NCBI GenBank assembly: GCA_027886175.1
Contig: JAJNNQ010000004.1
Coordinates: 13,903,501 to 13,967,500, forward strand
Reading direction: 5' to 3'
Source: Phylloscopus collybita
Lineage: Eukaryota > Chordata > Aves > Passeriformes > Phylloscopidae
Length of the DNA stretch: 64,000 nt
A model generated the notes under the pieces. The model was not told the DNA's origin. It did no database searches and saw only the letters and a list, made by a program, of their open reading frames with translations. The position numbers were made by a program, and so were the translations under genes. This document shows positions 26,424-48,400 of this stretch, one piece after another (within the stretch, counting starts at the first letter, position 1; each line of letters opens with the position of its first letter).

Positions 26424-29400
26424 TCACATCCAGGTATTCAGGAGAGTTTTTGATGAGAGGCATAGTAAAATCATGTTCCAAAATTTCAGCTGACAAGTTC
26501 TGTTCTTACATTATGTTGGGCAATGTCCCTCTTCGTGACTCATCCCCTGTTGAAGATGGAAGGAAAATGAGAGATTTGTAAAGCTATCTATTTCTCTCCC
26601 TCCATACATAATGTTCATAATCTCAATCTCATTAATGCCTCGATTCAAAACTAATTATCCTCTCAAGCCTTTCTCAGCTTGGACTTACTAGGTGGGTTTC
26701 TTGCTTTTGTGCAAAATATGCAGAAGGGAAGACTTCTTTTGGAGCACTGCCACGGCAAAGATGTGCCTGTGTATAGAACTGTTTAGCCAGTTTGTGTTTT
26801 TCACAGCAACCTCTCCTCAAAAAAATGAGGTGTTTGTGTCTGAGATGGTGGGCAGCCCTTTAGCACGTGTTCAGCCTCTGGAGACAATACAGGACTGATT
26901 TCCCCAAGCAATAAGGCACTGTTTATCCATGCACTGTCTAATCCATTCTGACTTTTATTGACCTTGCTAAATGAAAGTAACTCTAGTACCTATCACAGGT
27001 GTTAATGCACAGATAATGGGCTCTTTACTTTGAGTGTCTTGGATATTTGTCCCTTGGTATGTGTCATCAAACAACATGCATAGCATTGCAATGAATACTA
27101 ACTACATAGACAATAGGTAGGGAAGCTTTTGTTACAGATGCTGACATATGAGAAAAGAAAAACTTGGATTTTCAAATCTCTGACTGAATTTGCAGTAACT
27201 GCATATTTTTCTATTTATCTCACATTTTTAAAAAATCTCGCTTTCATAGAAATCTTGGAAGACAGAAAACAAATGGGAAAGTTAGAAAAATATACAGAGA
27301 TGGAACACATTATAAATTCAAGAAGTGAAAGGCTTTTTGTTTAATATTCGCTATGCTCTTCTAAAATCTACATTCAAGAAAGAAAGCAAATAACTCCATC
27401 CCATGAAACCACTTATGTTCAGCTTTAGCAACACATCAATACCCTCGGCTTAGAAAATACTGCTATTAAAACCTCATTGTAAACTTCTGATCTGACCAAA
27501 AAAAAAAAAAAAAAAAAAATCTGATATCAGAAGGCTTTGTCTTCAAGCCCTCACAAGGCAAGGAAAAGAGCAACAGCTGTCTCAGGTCCTGTAGCTGCTT
27601 TTCCTGATCAAGTTGACAGATCCCGAAGAGACAGACGAGTGCGATTAACTTAGCCAGTAAGGTACGATTGCCCTTACTGGTGCAAGTATTTGCAATTCAG
27701 CAGTTCTACCCATGGTGTGTAAAACAAATTAACCACAAACTGGTATTGTAATGCAGATAGGTGAACACAAAATATTAGATAAAGGACAGGTGGCAGTTTG
27801 GCTGTTAGTTTTGAATTGAGGATGTTACCTGCTAATAAAATTATAATAACTTTCTTTTTTTTCAACAAATTGACAAGTTCATTGAATCAACAAAAATCTG
27901 TTTGTTCCTTTATAAGCTCAGAGCAGAAAAAAAGAGTCTGAAAGGTTACTTTTGCATTTTACTTATAGTAATGGAAAGTTGCCTGATTAGAGACTTCAAA
28001 ATCAGACTACAAAGGGTAGCTAAATTTAACTAGAAGCCCAACTTTTGTAAAAACAATTACTGTCTGCTCCAAAGACTACTGATGTCGGGAAAAGTCTATA
28101 ACTCTTGTCTCTAATTAAGTTGGTTTGTTAAAAAAATCTCAATAAATCTGAATCTGAAAGTGCTCAGTTGTTCTTTGTTTCTAGTAAAGTTCACATACTG
28201 TAAAGAATACCTTTACATCTTAGCCCCAATTATTAAGGGGAATTCATTATATTTAGGAACTTTTTAATCCAATAAACTTACAAGGAACTTCCTAAATAAA
28301 GATACCTGGATCTTCTGTAAAATATGCTTCATAAAAATCCAGTGTTCTGGTGTGCAACAAAATTGCACAGTTTTTAATATTTGAGTGCAAAAAAATGGCA
28401 AGTTACAAAAAAATCATACGTAAGATCTACAAAATAAGAAAAATTTGAGTAATCTAGTTGTAAGTCAGTGTCTATGCAAACAGAAGAATCTGAGTAAGTT
28501 CTTTGTCTATTCAAACATAAATCAGATTAGTACACTGAATATTTCCCAGGTAGAAAAAGCTGAAATCAACTGCTACTTTTCAAGATTTTTCTTCAAAAAA
28601 CAACCCTTCAATCCCAAATGAAAAAAAAATCAATTTATAAGTATATTTAACACATCTTAAGTTTGTCTAGTTTCCTGTTAGGATTTTATAGAATTATTTA
28701 TATTTCTTGTTTTATATGTGTGACCCTAGCTAAGCATACCAATTTATGACTAAACAAGAACATGAATTATCCAATGCATAACTACAGAGTTGATATTTTA
28801 AAAATAATATTAAAAGTAACATATAATGTCATTGATGTAAACTGACATTTAAAATTGCTTCCCCTTTTTTATGCTATAATACTTCTTTCATACACATGTC
28901 AAATAGTAAGATTAAAGAACCTTAAAATGTATGTCTTAGGACATGTATTAAGAAATGCCAAATTCAAACAGCTTTGGTTCTATTTGGGGTATTTTTGTTG
29001 AATTTTTTTTTTTGTGGTGAACAGGTTAATATTTTTCCATTTTCAAGATTCACCACTGAATTAGCAGTTTAGCAATAGTGCACCAAATTAGGGTAACTCC
29101 AAATGCTACTAATGCCATAGGAGACATTTTTCTATCTGTAGCATTTGAATGAGGACTGCTACAATCTTACAGTTAAGTGTAAATTTAAAAATAAGTTACG
29201 ACCTGGTACTAGGTTTTGAGCCATTACTGCAATTACTTACTGACATCTGCTTTAATTACTGTCATTTTTTAATGAAAGAAGATTTTATTTCTCGGTTGAT
29301 ATGCAGTGTATTTATTTCTGTAGGTGGCAGAAATCAAAATCTCCAGTGCAACAATACCCAGGCATACCAGTCATTCCAGACAAAAAAGGAAGGGTAAGCA

Positions 29401-31369
29401 AATGCTTAAGTAACTAAATTAAGTGTGATGGGGATCAGAACTGGATTTTACAAAGCAGCAATATCAACCTCATGAGCAAGTTTAATACCAGAATGCTTGA
29501 CTGTTTTTAGGTCAGTTTTAAAACAGTAGCAGTACCTGACTTGCTTACAAGTCTTTTTAAAGTATTGCAGAAATTTTCACCTCCACACCTCAGGTCACAG
29601 AGCTTTTTGATGGTCTTTTCAATCCGTGATGTAAAAATCTGGTGTCATTAGGCAACCTGTGGAAAGTAGTTAAATGGACACAGGCACCTAATGCTACAGG
29701 GAGGACATGACTCTCTAGGGATGCAAATAATGCTTTTCAGGCATTATGAACCCTAAATTAATTAACAAATGAAACTTGTGCTGTGGAAAAAACGGTGAAC
29801 AGTGTGAATGGCTGATAGATGGGTCAGAATACCAGCCTCAAATATGCTTTCTCCATTTTCATGAAAAATAGTAACTTAATCAGGCATAAGAAAAAATGGC
29901 TGGAATCCCACTGTGTGGAAACATTGTCTAATATCACACATTGGGCAACAACCTGCTGTTTGTAACATTAGTAAGCTTTAGAGGAAGATTAAAAAGACAG
30001 AAACCTCATTCCTTCAGTGTTGCATTTTCCCTATCTTCAACCTTTCCATTTTACTCAGCCTTAGTCACTGATTGTTCCAGGCAAACCCTTAAATGGAGAA
30101 TAATATTTTCAAAGCCACAATGATGAAGATCACAGGGGATAAGCAGCCTGCAAATACGATGAATAAGAGGAGCCAAACTAAACCACCTCTGCAGCAGACT
30201 GCCCAAACTAGCACACACAGCCCACTTGTGGAGAGACACCAGTTACTGTTCCGGCTGTGGGCCCATTCCAGCAGATGCTCCCCACCATCCCGGTGCTGGC
30301 TAGCAATGCTAACAAGCGCCCACCTGGCCATTGGATATGTTCTCATGTAAGAAGACTTTGCTGTCTTTGGAGCAAAAGTGCCCCTTGCTGCTCAGTGCTC
30401 TCCAGACTGACCATCTTTATGGTTAGGGCAGAGCCAGCAAGCCTGGCATGGTGAGCAGCCAGTGCCAGCACCGATTAGAGCCAATGACCCCCTGTCCACA
30501 GGGGGACTTTTGACATACAGGGTGGTGAAAGTACTTTAAAGATGAGTGCTGCAACTAATAATTCTACAGCAGTGAAAATCAGCATTCACCATTCATTACA
30601 GCCCCAATGCAGAATCACATTTTGCTGGTTTTCTGTTATTAAGTGTGCACCATTTAAAGTAATATGCAATTAAAATAAACCACAGCACAACAAATGACAG
30701 GAGAACTGTATCAAAAACATCAAAATCCAGTTGCACTATCCACCTGGCCAGTAACATGTGGACTGCTAACCTGACCTGAGGAAGCTGGCAGCAGTTCCAG
30801 GTTGCCTTGAATCTACCTAAGTAAGGTGAAAACTTCCAGCCTAGGCTGATCATCATTGACAGGATTCACTTAAATATTCTCACCACCAAACTTTCAGTGA
30901 AGGAGAACTTTTGTGTATTCTCCTCAATTCCTTTGCAAGGATTCATAAGCAAACAGCCTTTGGAAAAATACACCCAAAAGAAGTTTTGGCTGAAATCAAT
31001 GGACCTTAATTCATTTGCCTTGCTAGGTGATTGTACTTATCAAAACACAGCCTTGATGAACTCTCATAAAAGCAGGAAGGAAGGGAGAGGTTTTCGGGCC
31101 GCAGCCTGCTCCTCTTCCCTAGCATGGCTTTGGGGAGACACTACCCAAACTAGGTTTATTTGTTCTGGTGATGGGGCTAAGCCTCTCCCATGTGAAAATT
31201 CACTTTTCAATGAAAGCTTACTCCGGGACGAGCATCGCCAATGTATTTCTCGTGACTCATATGAACAAAATCCAAAAGTCAATAGTCAAGAGTTTATTTG
31301 ATAGAGGTTTTCTCCTAATTAAGAGGTCATTAAGGGGATCCGACTGTTACTCAGGGCTGAGACGAAGGT
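26424..31369. other. Intergenic DNA upstream of LOX, no gene recognised
   Basis: AT-rich, with an A22 run (27498-27519). Open frames near 30.0-31.3 kb are short and on both strands, without splice context. Distal LOX regulatory elements may lie here, but none can be named from one sequence. Confidence 0.5.
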
Positions 31370-31556
31370 CACCAGCAGCTGCTCCAGCCCGGGAGATGTG
31401 CCGGCCAGCACATTTTCCAGAAACATGTTTCCACTCTCGCCAGCGGCCCCTTCCCCCTCCCCGCCACCCCGTTTCTAGTCTCTCCAGCGCTGATGAGCTA
31501 ATAGCATTTTTCCTTTGCATACTTTGGCGCTGCCCCACGGCATACTCTGGCAGCCT

Positions 31557-31561
31557 ACGTG
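31557..31561 (+). promoter_or_regulatory. Candidate hypoxia-response element core, distal
   Basis: ACGTG in the context CCTACGTGTG fits the HIF-binding consensus RCGTG. It lies about 0.46 kb upstream of the TATA box. LOX is a known HIF-1 target; occupancy here is inferred. Confidence 0.35.
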
Positions 31562-31611
31562 TGTCTGAGCGCGCCCGCCCGCCGCAGGCTCGGCACGGCT
31601 CGGCGCGGCTC

Positions 31612-31637
31612 GGGGCGCAGGGGGAGGCAGGGCAGGG
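31612..31637 (+). promoter_or_regulatory. G-quadruplex motif, LOX upstream, distal
   Basis: Four G-runs (31612-31615, 31620-31624, 31630-31632, 31635-31637) are separated by loops of 4, 5 and 2 nt, which meets the standard G3+N1-7 rule. A G-rich repeat of GGGA, GGCA and GGAA units continues to about 31700. Confidence 0.6.
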
Positions 31638-31759
31638 AAGGAGGCAGGGAAGGAAGGAGGCAGGCAGGGAGGGAGGGAGGCAGGCAGAGAGGGAGGGTGG
31701 GGAGCCCCCGTCGCCGCGCTGGCCCGAGCCGCCCCGTTCCCCCCGAGCCACCCCCGCGC

Positions 31760-31784
31760 GGGGCGGGCGGCGGCGGGCGGGGGG
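31760..31784 (+). promoter_or_regulatory. G-quadruplex / GC-box cluster, LOX upstream, proximal
   Basis: G-runs at 31760-31763, 31765-31767, 31775-31777 and 31779-31784 have loops of 1, 7 and 1 nt, with a further G6 run at 31792-31797. GGGCGG-type SP1 sites overlap it. It lies about 240 bp upstream of the TATA box. Confidence 0.6.
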
Positions 31785-31829
31785 CGGCCGTGGGGGGAAC
31801 TGTCAGGGCCGCACGTTTCCAGCCGCATT

Positions 31830-31834
31830 ACGTG
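31830..31834 (+). promoter_or_regulatory. Candidate hypoxia-response element core, proximal
   Basis: ACGTG in the context ATTACGTGAAC lies about 190 bp upstream of the TATA box. It fits RCGTG and is also CRE-like. Its AT-rich flank stands out against the GC-rich surroundings, suggesting constraint. Confidence 0.4.
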
Positions 31835-32019
31835 AACAAATGGCGGGGGTGCAGCCAGCCCAGCCAGCGGGGCTTGTGTAACTTTGCGAGCGTGCCAGCA
31901 AGTTTAAAGTCCCTGGTCTCTCCTCCTCCTCCTCCTTCCCTCGCTTCAGACACCAGCGCGGGCCGGAGGACGAAGAGAGGCTGATTGTTTGCTCCGGCTC
32001 CCATTCGCATCCCCTCGCC

Positions 32020-32027
32020 TATAAATA
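32020..32027 (+). promoter_or_regulatory. LOX TATA box
   Basis: TATAAATA sits in otherwise GC-rich sequence 282 bp upstream of the LOX ATG. A start about 25-30 bp downstream (near 32050) would give a 5' UTR of roughly 260 bp. LOX promoters can have several starts, so others are possible. Confidence 0.6.
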
Positions 32028-32049
32028 CCGGGGAGAAGAAAAGCCGCTC

Positions 32050-32308
32050 TCGTCGCCTTCCCCGGGCCGGGTTTCCTTTCCGACGGCCCGACCTGCCCGA
32101 TGGCACCTCCCGGGTGCCGCAGCGCCTGAGACCCCGCTGCCCGTCCGACCCTTCCAGAGGCGCAGCCCGCACCCACCGGCCTCCCCGCACCGCCCCCGCG
32201 CTCCATCCCGAGCAGGAAAGGCGCCCCTCGCTCTCCTCTCGCTTCCCCCCCGCTCCCCTCCCGGTTTCGCCCGTATCTCTCTACTCGCCGGCGCCCACAA
32301 AAGAGAAG
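32050..32308 (+). other. LOX: Inferred LOX 5' UTR
   Basis: This is the interval between the start predicted from the TATA box and the initiator ATG. It is GC- and pyrimidine-rich. It contains one upstream ATG (32100) with its own short reading frame. The first base is inferred from TATA spacing only. Confidence 0.5.
32100..32129 (+). other. Short upstream ORF in LOX 5' leader
   Basis: The ATG at 32100 opens a 9-codon frame (MAPPGCRSA) that stops at TGA 32127-32129, 179 bp before the LOX start. It has G at +4 but no purine at -3, so initiation is probably leaky. It could modestly reduce LOX translation. Confidence 0.45.
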
Positions 32309-41629
<9,321 letters not shown>

Positions 41630-41857
41630 GAAAGATGCAAGAAATGGATGAGATGGTGCCAAAAGTTTTGAACTGAAGTATCATTATACAAACTTCACTA
41701 GGATGCAAACACTATAGAAACAAAACTACAGAACATACACTGATACACCCACACACCTTATGTGACTTTGAAGCACTTCTGCTTCTCAACCAAAACTTAA
41801 CTGGATTTAAAGAATCTAAATTGGCATTACTTGTATTGCTATTGAAATGTGTGAAAC

Positions 41858-41864
41858 TGGTGCT
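41858..41864 (+). promoter_or_regulatory. miR-29 seed match in LOX 3' UTR, site 1
   Basis: TGGTGCT is complementary to positions 2-8 of the miR-29 family seed. It lies 229 bp after the LOX stop. miR-29 is an established repressor of extracellular-matrix genes; its use at this site is inferred. Confidence 0.4.
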
Positions 41865-42039
41865 TTGTGTAGAGGTATTTTAAATTTTGATAACCTAACT
41901 CATTCATAAAAACATGGGACCATTTCTTAGCTCCTTCAAATCTGGAGTTTACATGATAACAGACTTCAGCAGGAATATTACTGGTGAATGAGCTGAACAT
42001 ATTTTAAAAGGTAGAAAAAAATGTACGCAAAATGTATTA

Positions 42040-42045
42040 AATAAA
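42040..42045 (+). terminator. Candidate proximal LOX polyadenylation signal
   Basis: This is an AATAAA hexamer 411 bp after the LOX stop, in AT-rich DNA. It would give a short 3' UTR that keeps the first miR-29 match but loses the second. No strong downstream GU-rich element was identified. Confidence 0.35.
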
Positions 42046-42831
42046 ACTCAAGAGAAAGTACTAATGTCAGCTATCTCAGAAAATACCATAATGAAAAACA
42101 GATTAAGAGTAACGATACACTACCATTAAAAATCCTTGCTAGGACACATTGATATGAAGGAGAGAAGTATGTTCAGTTTTCAAGGAATATTAACATATAG
42201 CAGAGAAATACATATATATATTATATATCAGTTATACCCCTGCAAGAAAAGTTATGTTTACATTTTTAATACATTAGAAGTTTTTCCATTTGCTTAAGTG
42301 AAAAACAGATGGGGTTTTGAAATACACCTTTCATCTGTGAAAATTAATTAAAAAGCTTACCACCTTTATATGTTCAAGGATTTTTTCAAGGTGGGACTTG
42401 TAAAAAACTTCTGCAAACTTAATGTGGATAAAAAATACCTGTCAAGAAATGGGCTCTTGGAGATGATGAAGAGTCCCTGATATGGTCTTTTGTGAAAAAC
42501 ATCCAACTTGAACAGGTTAACCATCAAAATAATACAGGCAATTAATTAACTCAGGTGGCACCACAAACAGAAGTAGGTCAGAATCTCTTACGAAGTATTT
42601 TTAGTGTGAAGAAAACCTACTACCTGCTTCCCCCTTAAGTACTGTAGTTGACTTTAAAATGTGTATCTCAGTATTCAAAATAACAAAGTTGAAAATATAC
42701 TATAGAGAGAGGAAGAAGAGCAAAAGTCAGTGTATTTAACATCCTACTTTAGGCTGTTCAGGAACCAAAGGCAACATTGTTAAGGGGAAAAACTTCCAGC
42801 CCAAATTAATGTTTTTGCTGAAGTGCTTAAC

Positions 42832-42838
42832 TGGTGCT
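42832..42838 (+). promoter_or_regulatory. miR-29 seed match in LOX 3' UTR, site 2
   Basis: This second TGGTGCT heptamer lies about 1.2 kb after the LOX stop, downstream of the proximal AATAAA. It would be present only in long 3' UTR forms. Confidence 0.35.
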
Positions 42839-45490
42839 GGGTACACTACTCCTCCTCCCATCCCCAAATTATTTTGCTTTTGCAGTGCACCCTGCTGTAA
42901 GCTACAGTAGCTGTGATTTTTGTTTTAAACTGTGAAATGACGTATCACAAGGGGATCTGGCATTTTTTATCAGAAGATTTCTGATCATGTAAAACGAAGA
43001 ATCTAGAACAACGGGACCTAGAAATATTGATTGGTATTCATTAAATTTCATCAGCAGTTCAAAACACCTAATGAAATACCGGAAGGTCAATAAATTAAAA
43101 AAAAAAAAAGGGAAAGTGCTACTCAGTATAGGTAAAAATGAAAAATCTGAGAGTATGGAGAGGTTTTATTATCACTATTGAGCATACTTCAGGCAGTATT
43201 TGGAAGTATTTTATGCATTACAACCCTACAGATTTAATTTGGAAGTTTGACGAATTAACATCCTTCAAGGATCAGCTGTTCTTTAGTACGTTTATTTATT
43301 TCCACCTTAATCATAACTTGGTTACAAATTTGCACAATTAGAACTTAAAAAGAACCTGAGATCGAGCAACCCAGTGATTACTACCCACCAGTGGGAGAGG
43401 GTGTGGAGTAATATAATTTATACCTGCAGGTCCCTTTCTGTTTGCTGTGAGATCCATTTTAGCAGTCCATAATCAGTACGGGCAATGAACAGAAGCAAAA
43501 TCTGGGAACTTGATTTTTGAGAAAACCATTTGTTACATATGTCTGCAAAAACGAGGGCCTGTTTAAAGTCTAGGCTTCTGAAATCTCAGCCCTAAGAGTT
43601 TTTAAGAGGTGTTAAGGGGTGCAAGCGCATTCACCTTTCTGTAGACTTAGGTCAAAATTGGGGTCAAAGTCCTGAGAGCGGCTTGGGCAATGGACACAAA
43701 AGCTACTGAATGGAAGCCAGGCTGTGGGCATGGGCTGCTTCCTGGGAAGAGGTGGTGTACTCGTACCTCATTGTGCCTGATGCTGAATGTGGGATATGAG
43801 AGCACTAACTGGAGACAGAGCAGCCGCAGGAAGGGGGGTACCCCTCGCTCATGACACACTCACCTGCTCACACGTCTGTGCCCAGACTACTTGCAGAACT
43901 CCACTGAAGTCGGCAAGGAGCCAGAGGGACTTGAGCATCTGTGTAGGTGGAACAATTGGGAATGGCCTCGTTTGGAAAGGTGTTGAATGCTGTAACTTTG
44001 AATATTGGGGATATTGGAGCTACGAAAATGTAGCTTTTTTTTCCGTAGCAAAATATTGTACTTGTTTTGAGATGTGTGTTAAGCAACATGACATTGATGT
44101 ACATTAGCACAAAAATTGCCTAAGACATGAACAGAAAACCAAGGGATTTTAGGATTAAAAAAAATGAAGGAATGTGACTTCAACCCTGTCTAACTATAGC
44201 AAATCACAACGCAGTAGAAGAGTTTATTAAATAGCATATGTAGTAGTTCTAAATAGGGGAATGCCAACCATTATTTTCGGTATCCTGGCTCTGCAGATTT
44301 GACACCTTACTTTTTGCATACTGGAATATGTTCTTAGGATTATGTGCATTTTTGTTCAAAAACATTTTTAAAAACTATTTTGGTAAAACCTTTTATTTTT
44401 ACAGCAAAGTACATTTGGATTGGATTTTCCCAGACATCAGGCTTATTTCCTTATCTTTGAAAAGCCTATTGATGTTGGTCTCAGTGGGAGCAAAACCAGA
44501 TTTAAATTTTGTGAGATTTCTACTATGAATTTGCTGTTTTGCCGTCTCAATTTTCTTCTGAAAAGCCAGAATGTATAAATATGTGTGAAACAATAACCTC
44601 ACACATTTCAAATCTTTACTTAAGAATTGCACATAAGGAACATAATGTATGTCAGGCTCATTAGAGGAAGGGTTTGTTATATATATTTTTTTAATCCTGA
44701 AATACATTTGATATTTGTGTATTTCTAGACAAAAGCATAACAAAAATGACAGACTGGTCACCAATGGAATCAAAATATTGTGTAGGTGATGTTTTTGTGT
44801 TAGGAAAAGTCTACTTGTTTTTTCTCTGCTCCAGAATGAATGCACATATCAAATGTCCCTTCCTATTGTCATTCATGTATTGTTTGCAGTGTGCTCATTC
44901 AAAACCAGCAGGGTGGTTTTCATAAATGAGACATTGAAAGGTGGTTTATCCTGTGTCTCACATTTATGCCAAAAAGGCATTTTCATTTTCTCCAAATCTT
45001 AAAAGGTGCTGAAAGATTTTAACTTGAATTAAAACCAAAGAGTATGTAATTGGGAGATTTTTATTATGCAACTAAATGCTACAGATACAGTGAAATGCCA
45101 CTTGTTTTTGCAATTTCTTGGAGACTTTTCATTATTTCCTTCACTTTTCTTGAAAGAGTGTTAATTTCAGTAACTTTGCATCTTTATCTGAAGAGCTCTA
45201 ATTTATAATATTCAGGCACTAGCTTTGTATTCTTCATTGCACTTTCATATTCTTGTGTTACATGCCCGTATTATGGTTGCAAGTTTATGTGAAAATGACT
45301 TGAATAAAATGTTTCAAGCGTTCTACTTGTCAAAGTATTACACTTACACTTACACAGGCCAGATCCATCTCTCATTGAGAAGGCTTCAGTTAAGGTTCTT
45401 ATGTCTACGTGAAAATGAAGAAAATTCTGTCTTGCTGACGTGGTCTCAGAAAAAAATGTCAGAAGAAGGTAGAAACAAGAAATAAAATTC

Positions 45491-48400
45491 ACCCCTCATA
45501 CTACACAAAGGATTAACATGTCACGGCTTAACAGGAGAAGGCATATAGTTCATCTGGACACAATTTTCTTACCATATCTGTCTCAGTAAAAACAGGAACT
45601 TAAAAAGCACTTCCAGAATTTCTGCTCCAAAACCTATGCTTTCACAGAAAGAACATTTGAGCAGTACATGGTAGGAAGTCTATGTACTCTAGAAAATTGA
45701 CTAACAGATTAAACATGCAGGTATTCCAAACACATTTTATCCTGTTCTTTACATCCTATGAGTATAAGCCAGTGTCCTGCTGCCTCTTCAATCTGTATGC
45801 TAAACTGAGGAAAACAGTCTGAGCTGTGAAGCATCTCTTGTCCCTTCACCGGGGGACTACTAGAGAAGAGCATGGTTAAAAAGCTTGGTGACTTACTCTA
45901 ATAAGAAGTCGTCACTTAAATCTAACTGGCATTCTTGGCTTCATGTAAATGGAGACAAAACCAATGTAGTATCTTCTAAAATTCATATAATAAATGTAGA
46001 ATTATTTCAGATATAAGCCACTTCGTGTAATGTTTCTCTATTTAAAAAGTACTTCCTATTCTACTACTTATTAGACCTAAGAGCTTTAAATGGAGAATTT
46101 CTCCAAGTGCTGTTTCTACAGCACAGAACATGGGGTGGATCAGAATCTGTGCAAATACAAAAATGCAGTAAAAATTGCATGATAATTGCAGAAAGTATAT
46201 TCATATCTATTAAGAATAAAGCATCTCCCAGTTCCCAAGTACCTTCTACCCCCATTCTGTTATCTCATTTTTACATTAGATCTCCTGTCTAGTATCACAA
46301 AATCATCTACCACCAGTCTACATTCACAAATCAGCTCAACACTTTCACTCAAGAAAGTATTGCTGTAACTGAATTTTCATTCAAGCCCCATTTTTCCTGA
46401 TAAAATAATTCCATAAAAACTTATTAAAGAGATACTTATGCCTGTTTGGAAGTCCACAAAATGATCCCATCAGTAACATGCCCATTTGCTATTAAAAAAA
46501 CCCAATCACATTTAAACTAGTGATGACTGTCTTAAAAGATACTAAAAAATCTGAGACTGTTTTGTTGGTAAGCCTGAAGAGAAAAAATTGTGCACCTGAA
46601 GCAGCCTAGTATTATCTGACAGTATGGTATATACCCAGCTAAAGACACTTCTTCTATGGTATGGTACTGAACTGAAAAGCATGGTTCTCAACATTTTAAA
46701 ATCTAATCACCACAGAAAAATAACTTCCCATGTCATTATAAAAATAAACTGCTAGTACTTCGTGAGAGGTCTCTGTCTAAACAGTGCTACAGATATGAAT
46801 TAAGTTAAAATCATACATGTTGAACATGCTATGTTATAATGAAAACATTCTAAACTTTATCAACAACCTCCAGGCAAGTTCACTGGGTTTATCAGTTCAC
46901 AAATAAATTGCCCAGTTACATGTAAAAGATATTATCAAGTCTTCACCATCATTACTCATTTATATAATGTATTAAGGCTGTGATCCAGGTGAGTCACTAA
47001 GCACCAGGAGAACACAGCAGTAACCCATTAAAATATGAAGTAATGCCAGTATCCTAACCTTTCTTCTCTCATTCATGTTCAGTGTTATCTTTTTTCTTTT
47101 CTTTAAAGTAAGAGCTCAGAAGTATTTTGGAAAAAAAAAAAAGATGTTTTGATAAGTCAGGCTTCCTTTAGGGAGAATTCTGTGGCCACAAATTACAGCT
47201 GTAATAAATAATGCAATAGAAAACTTGCTCAAATAGCAAAATAGTGTTCCTAGATCTTCTAAGCACATGCAAAAAAGCACTTTAGAACATTGTCTCCTTA
47301 GAATCTTGACCTTTTTTCCCAACCATTTGCAATCTTTAAGTTTTTGATCCTTAAATAAAGTACTAAAAGAAAATAATCTGCTAAAAAGAAAGGTAAGCTG
47401 TCCATGAAAAACGGTTACAGCTGATGACACCTACCAAAAGACATTTCTCTTACCTTACAATGGAAGCAGTGAAGTCACATACCAACATTCATCTAGGATT
47501 TATTTGCTTATTTTATTTAAAGATCTAAGGATTAACATCTGCATCTGAAAATCTTGAAGTTTGTCGAAAGAAGGTAAACGCATGGCTTTTTCTGTGAAAT
47601 ATAACTCTACAAAACCACAGTAAACATGTTTCTGTGCTTTATTTTGAAGCTTTTGGCCTTAAACACTGTTCCATACAGTACAGTGAAAATAACAGCAACA
47701 AAACCACTTTGAAACGGAAGGTTGTTTGAATTTCTCATTCCTCTGAGAGGCAATGCCATTAAAGACAGTATTACATATACTGACATTTGTTCAGTATATA
47801 GAAAACCTAACTAAGTGGGGCAAACCATGCCTAAATATTAATACAGAACAGACCAACCTGAAGGTTTAGTCTTCAAGACCTTATGGGACATGTATAATGT
47901 AGCATTATCTGTACTTAGTCCAGGGCAGAGATCGTCATACTGTTGGCAACATTTTCTAATGCAGCCCAGGAGTGTGCTGGCTTTGGCTGAGACACAGAAA
48001 AAGACTGGGTTTTTTCAGACTGCAATATGTAGAAAGGCCATCTGCACCTTAAGGGATGACGTAATCTACAAGTTTGCAGGGATTTAAGAGCAGATCAATC
48101 TGAAGAAAGTGATAAAGGATTATTAAACACCATAAACTACAATATCACAGGATGCCTTTGAGCTGTAAAAGTTGAAGAGAAGCTTGAAGAGATGGATGTT
48201 GCATGATGTATCACTGTGTGCTAGCTCTATTCTTAAAGCATCCCTTTTTGACTGCTTTCAAAGATACTGGGTTAGATGGGCCTTTGGGGTGATGCAGGGC
48301 TTTCCTTAGGCTTCTCAAAATCCTACAAGAATTATTACAATACAGTCATTTACCAAGTTCATGAATTAATTTATGAAAGGTAATTATATCTAAATAAACA

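Larger units (their letters stand above)
41630..45490 (+). other. LOX: Probable LOX 3' UTR (extent uncertain)
   Basis: This AT-rich DNA follows the LOX stop and has no plausible coding frame. Canonical AATAAA signals are at 42040-42045, 45303-45308 and 45481-45486. LOX mRNAs in vertebrates have 3' UTRs of up to several kb, so a distal end near 45.3-45.5 kb is plausible. Two miR-29 seed matches (41858, 42832) lie within it. Without cDNA the true end cannot be fixed. Confidence 0.45.

Noticed and set aside
25988..26496. Hydrophobic Phe/Gly/Cys-rich and Lys/Thr/Pro-rich frames over the A/C tract
   Set aside because: Translations of a two-letter low-complexity tract, with no start context or homology.
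1..31369. Possible exons of another gene (such as ZNF474) upstream of LOX
   Set aside because: No zinc-finger cysteine/histidine spacing or other recognisable protein block was seen in either strand; that gene is probably outside the window.
31168..31881. 237-codon open frame in front of LOX
   Set aside because: It spans an AT-rich part and the CpG island, is Arg/Gly/Pro-rich where GC-rich, resembles no known protein and overlaps promoter elements. GC-rich DNA has few stops by chance.
31985..32308. In-frame N-terminal extension of LOX
   Set aside because: The frame is open back to a TGA at 31982-31984 but contains no ATG; only non-AUG starts exist, and the first lies upstream of the TATA box. 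The extension would be Arg/Pro-rich and bury the signal peptide.
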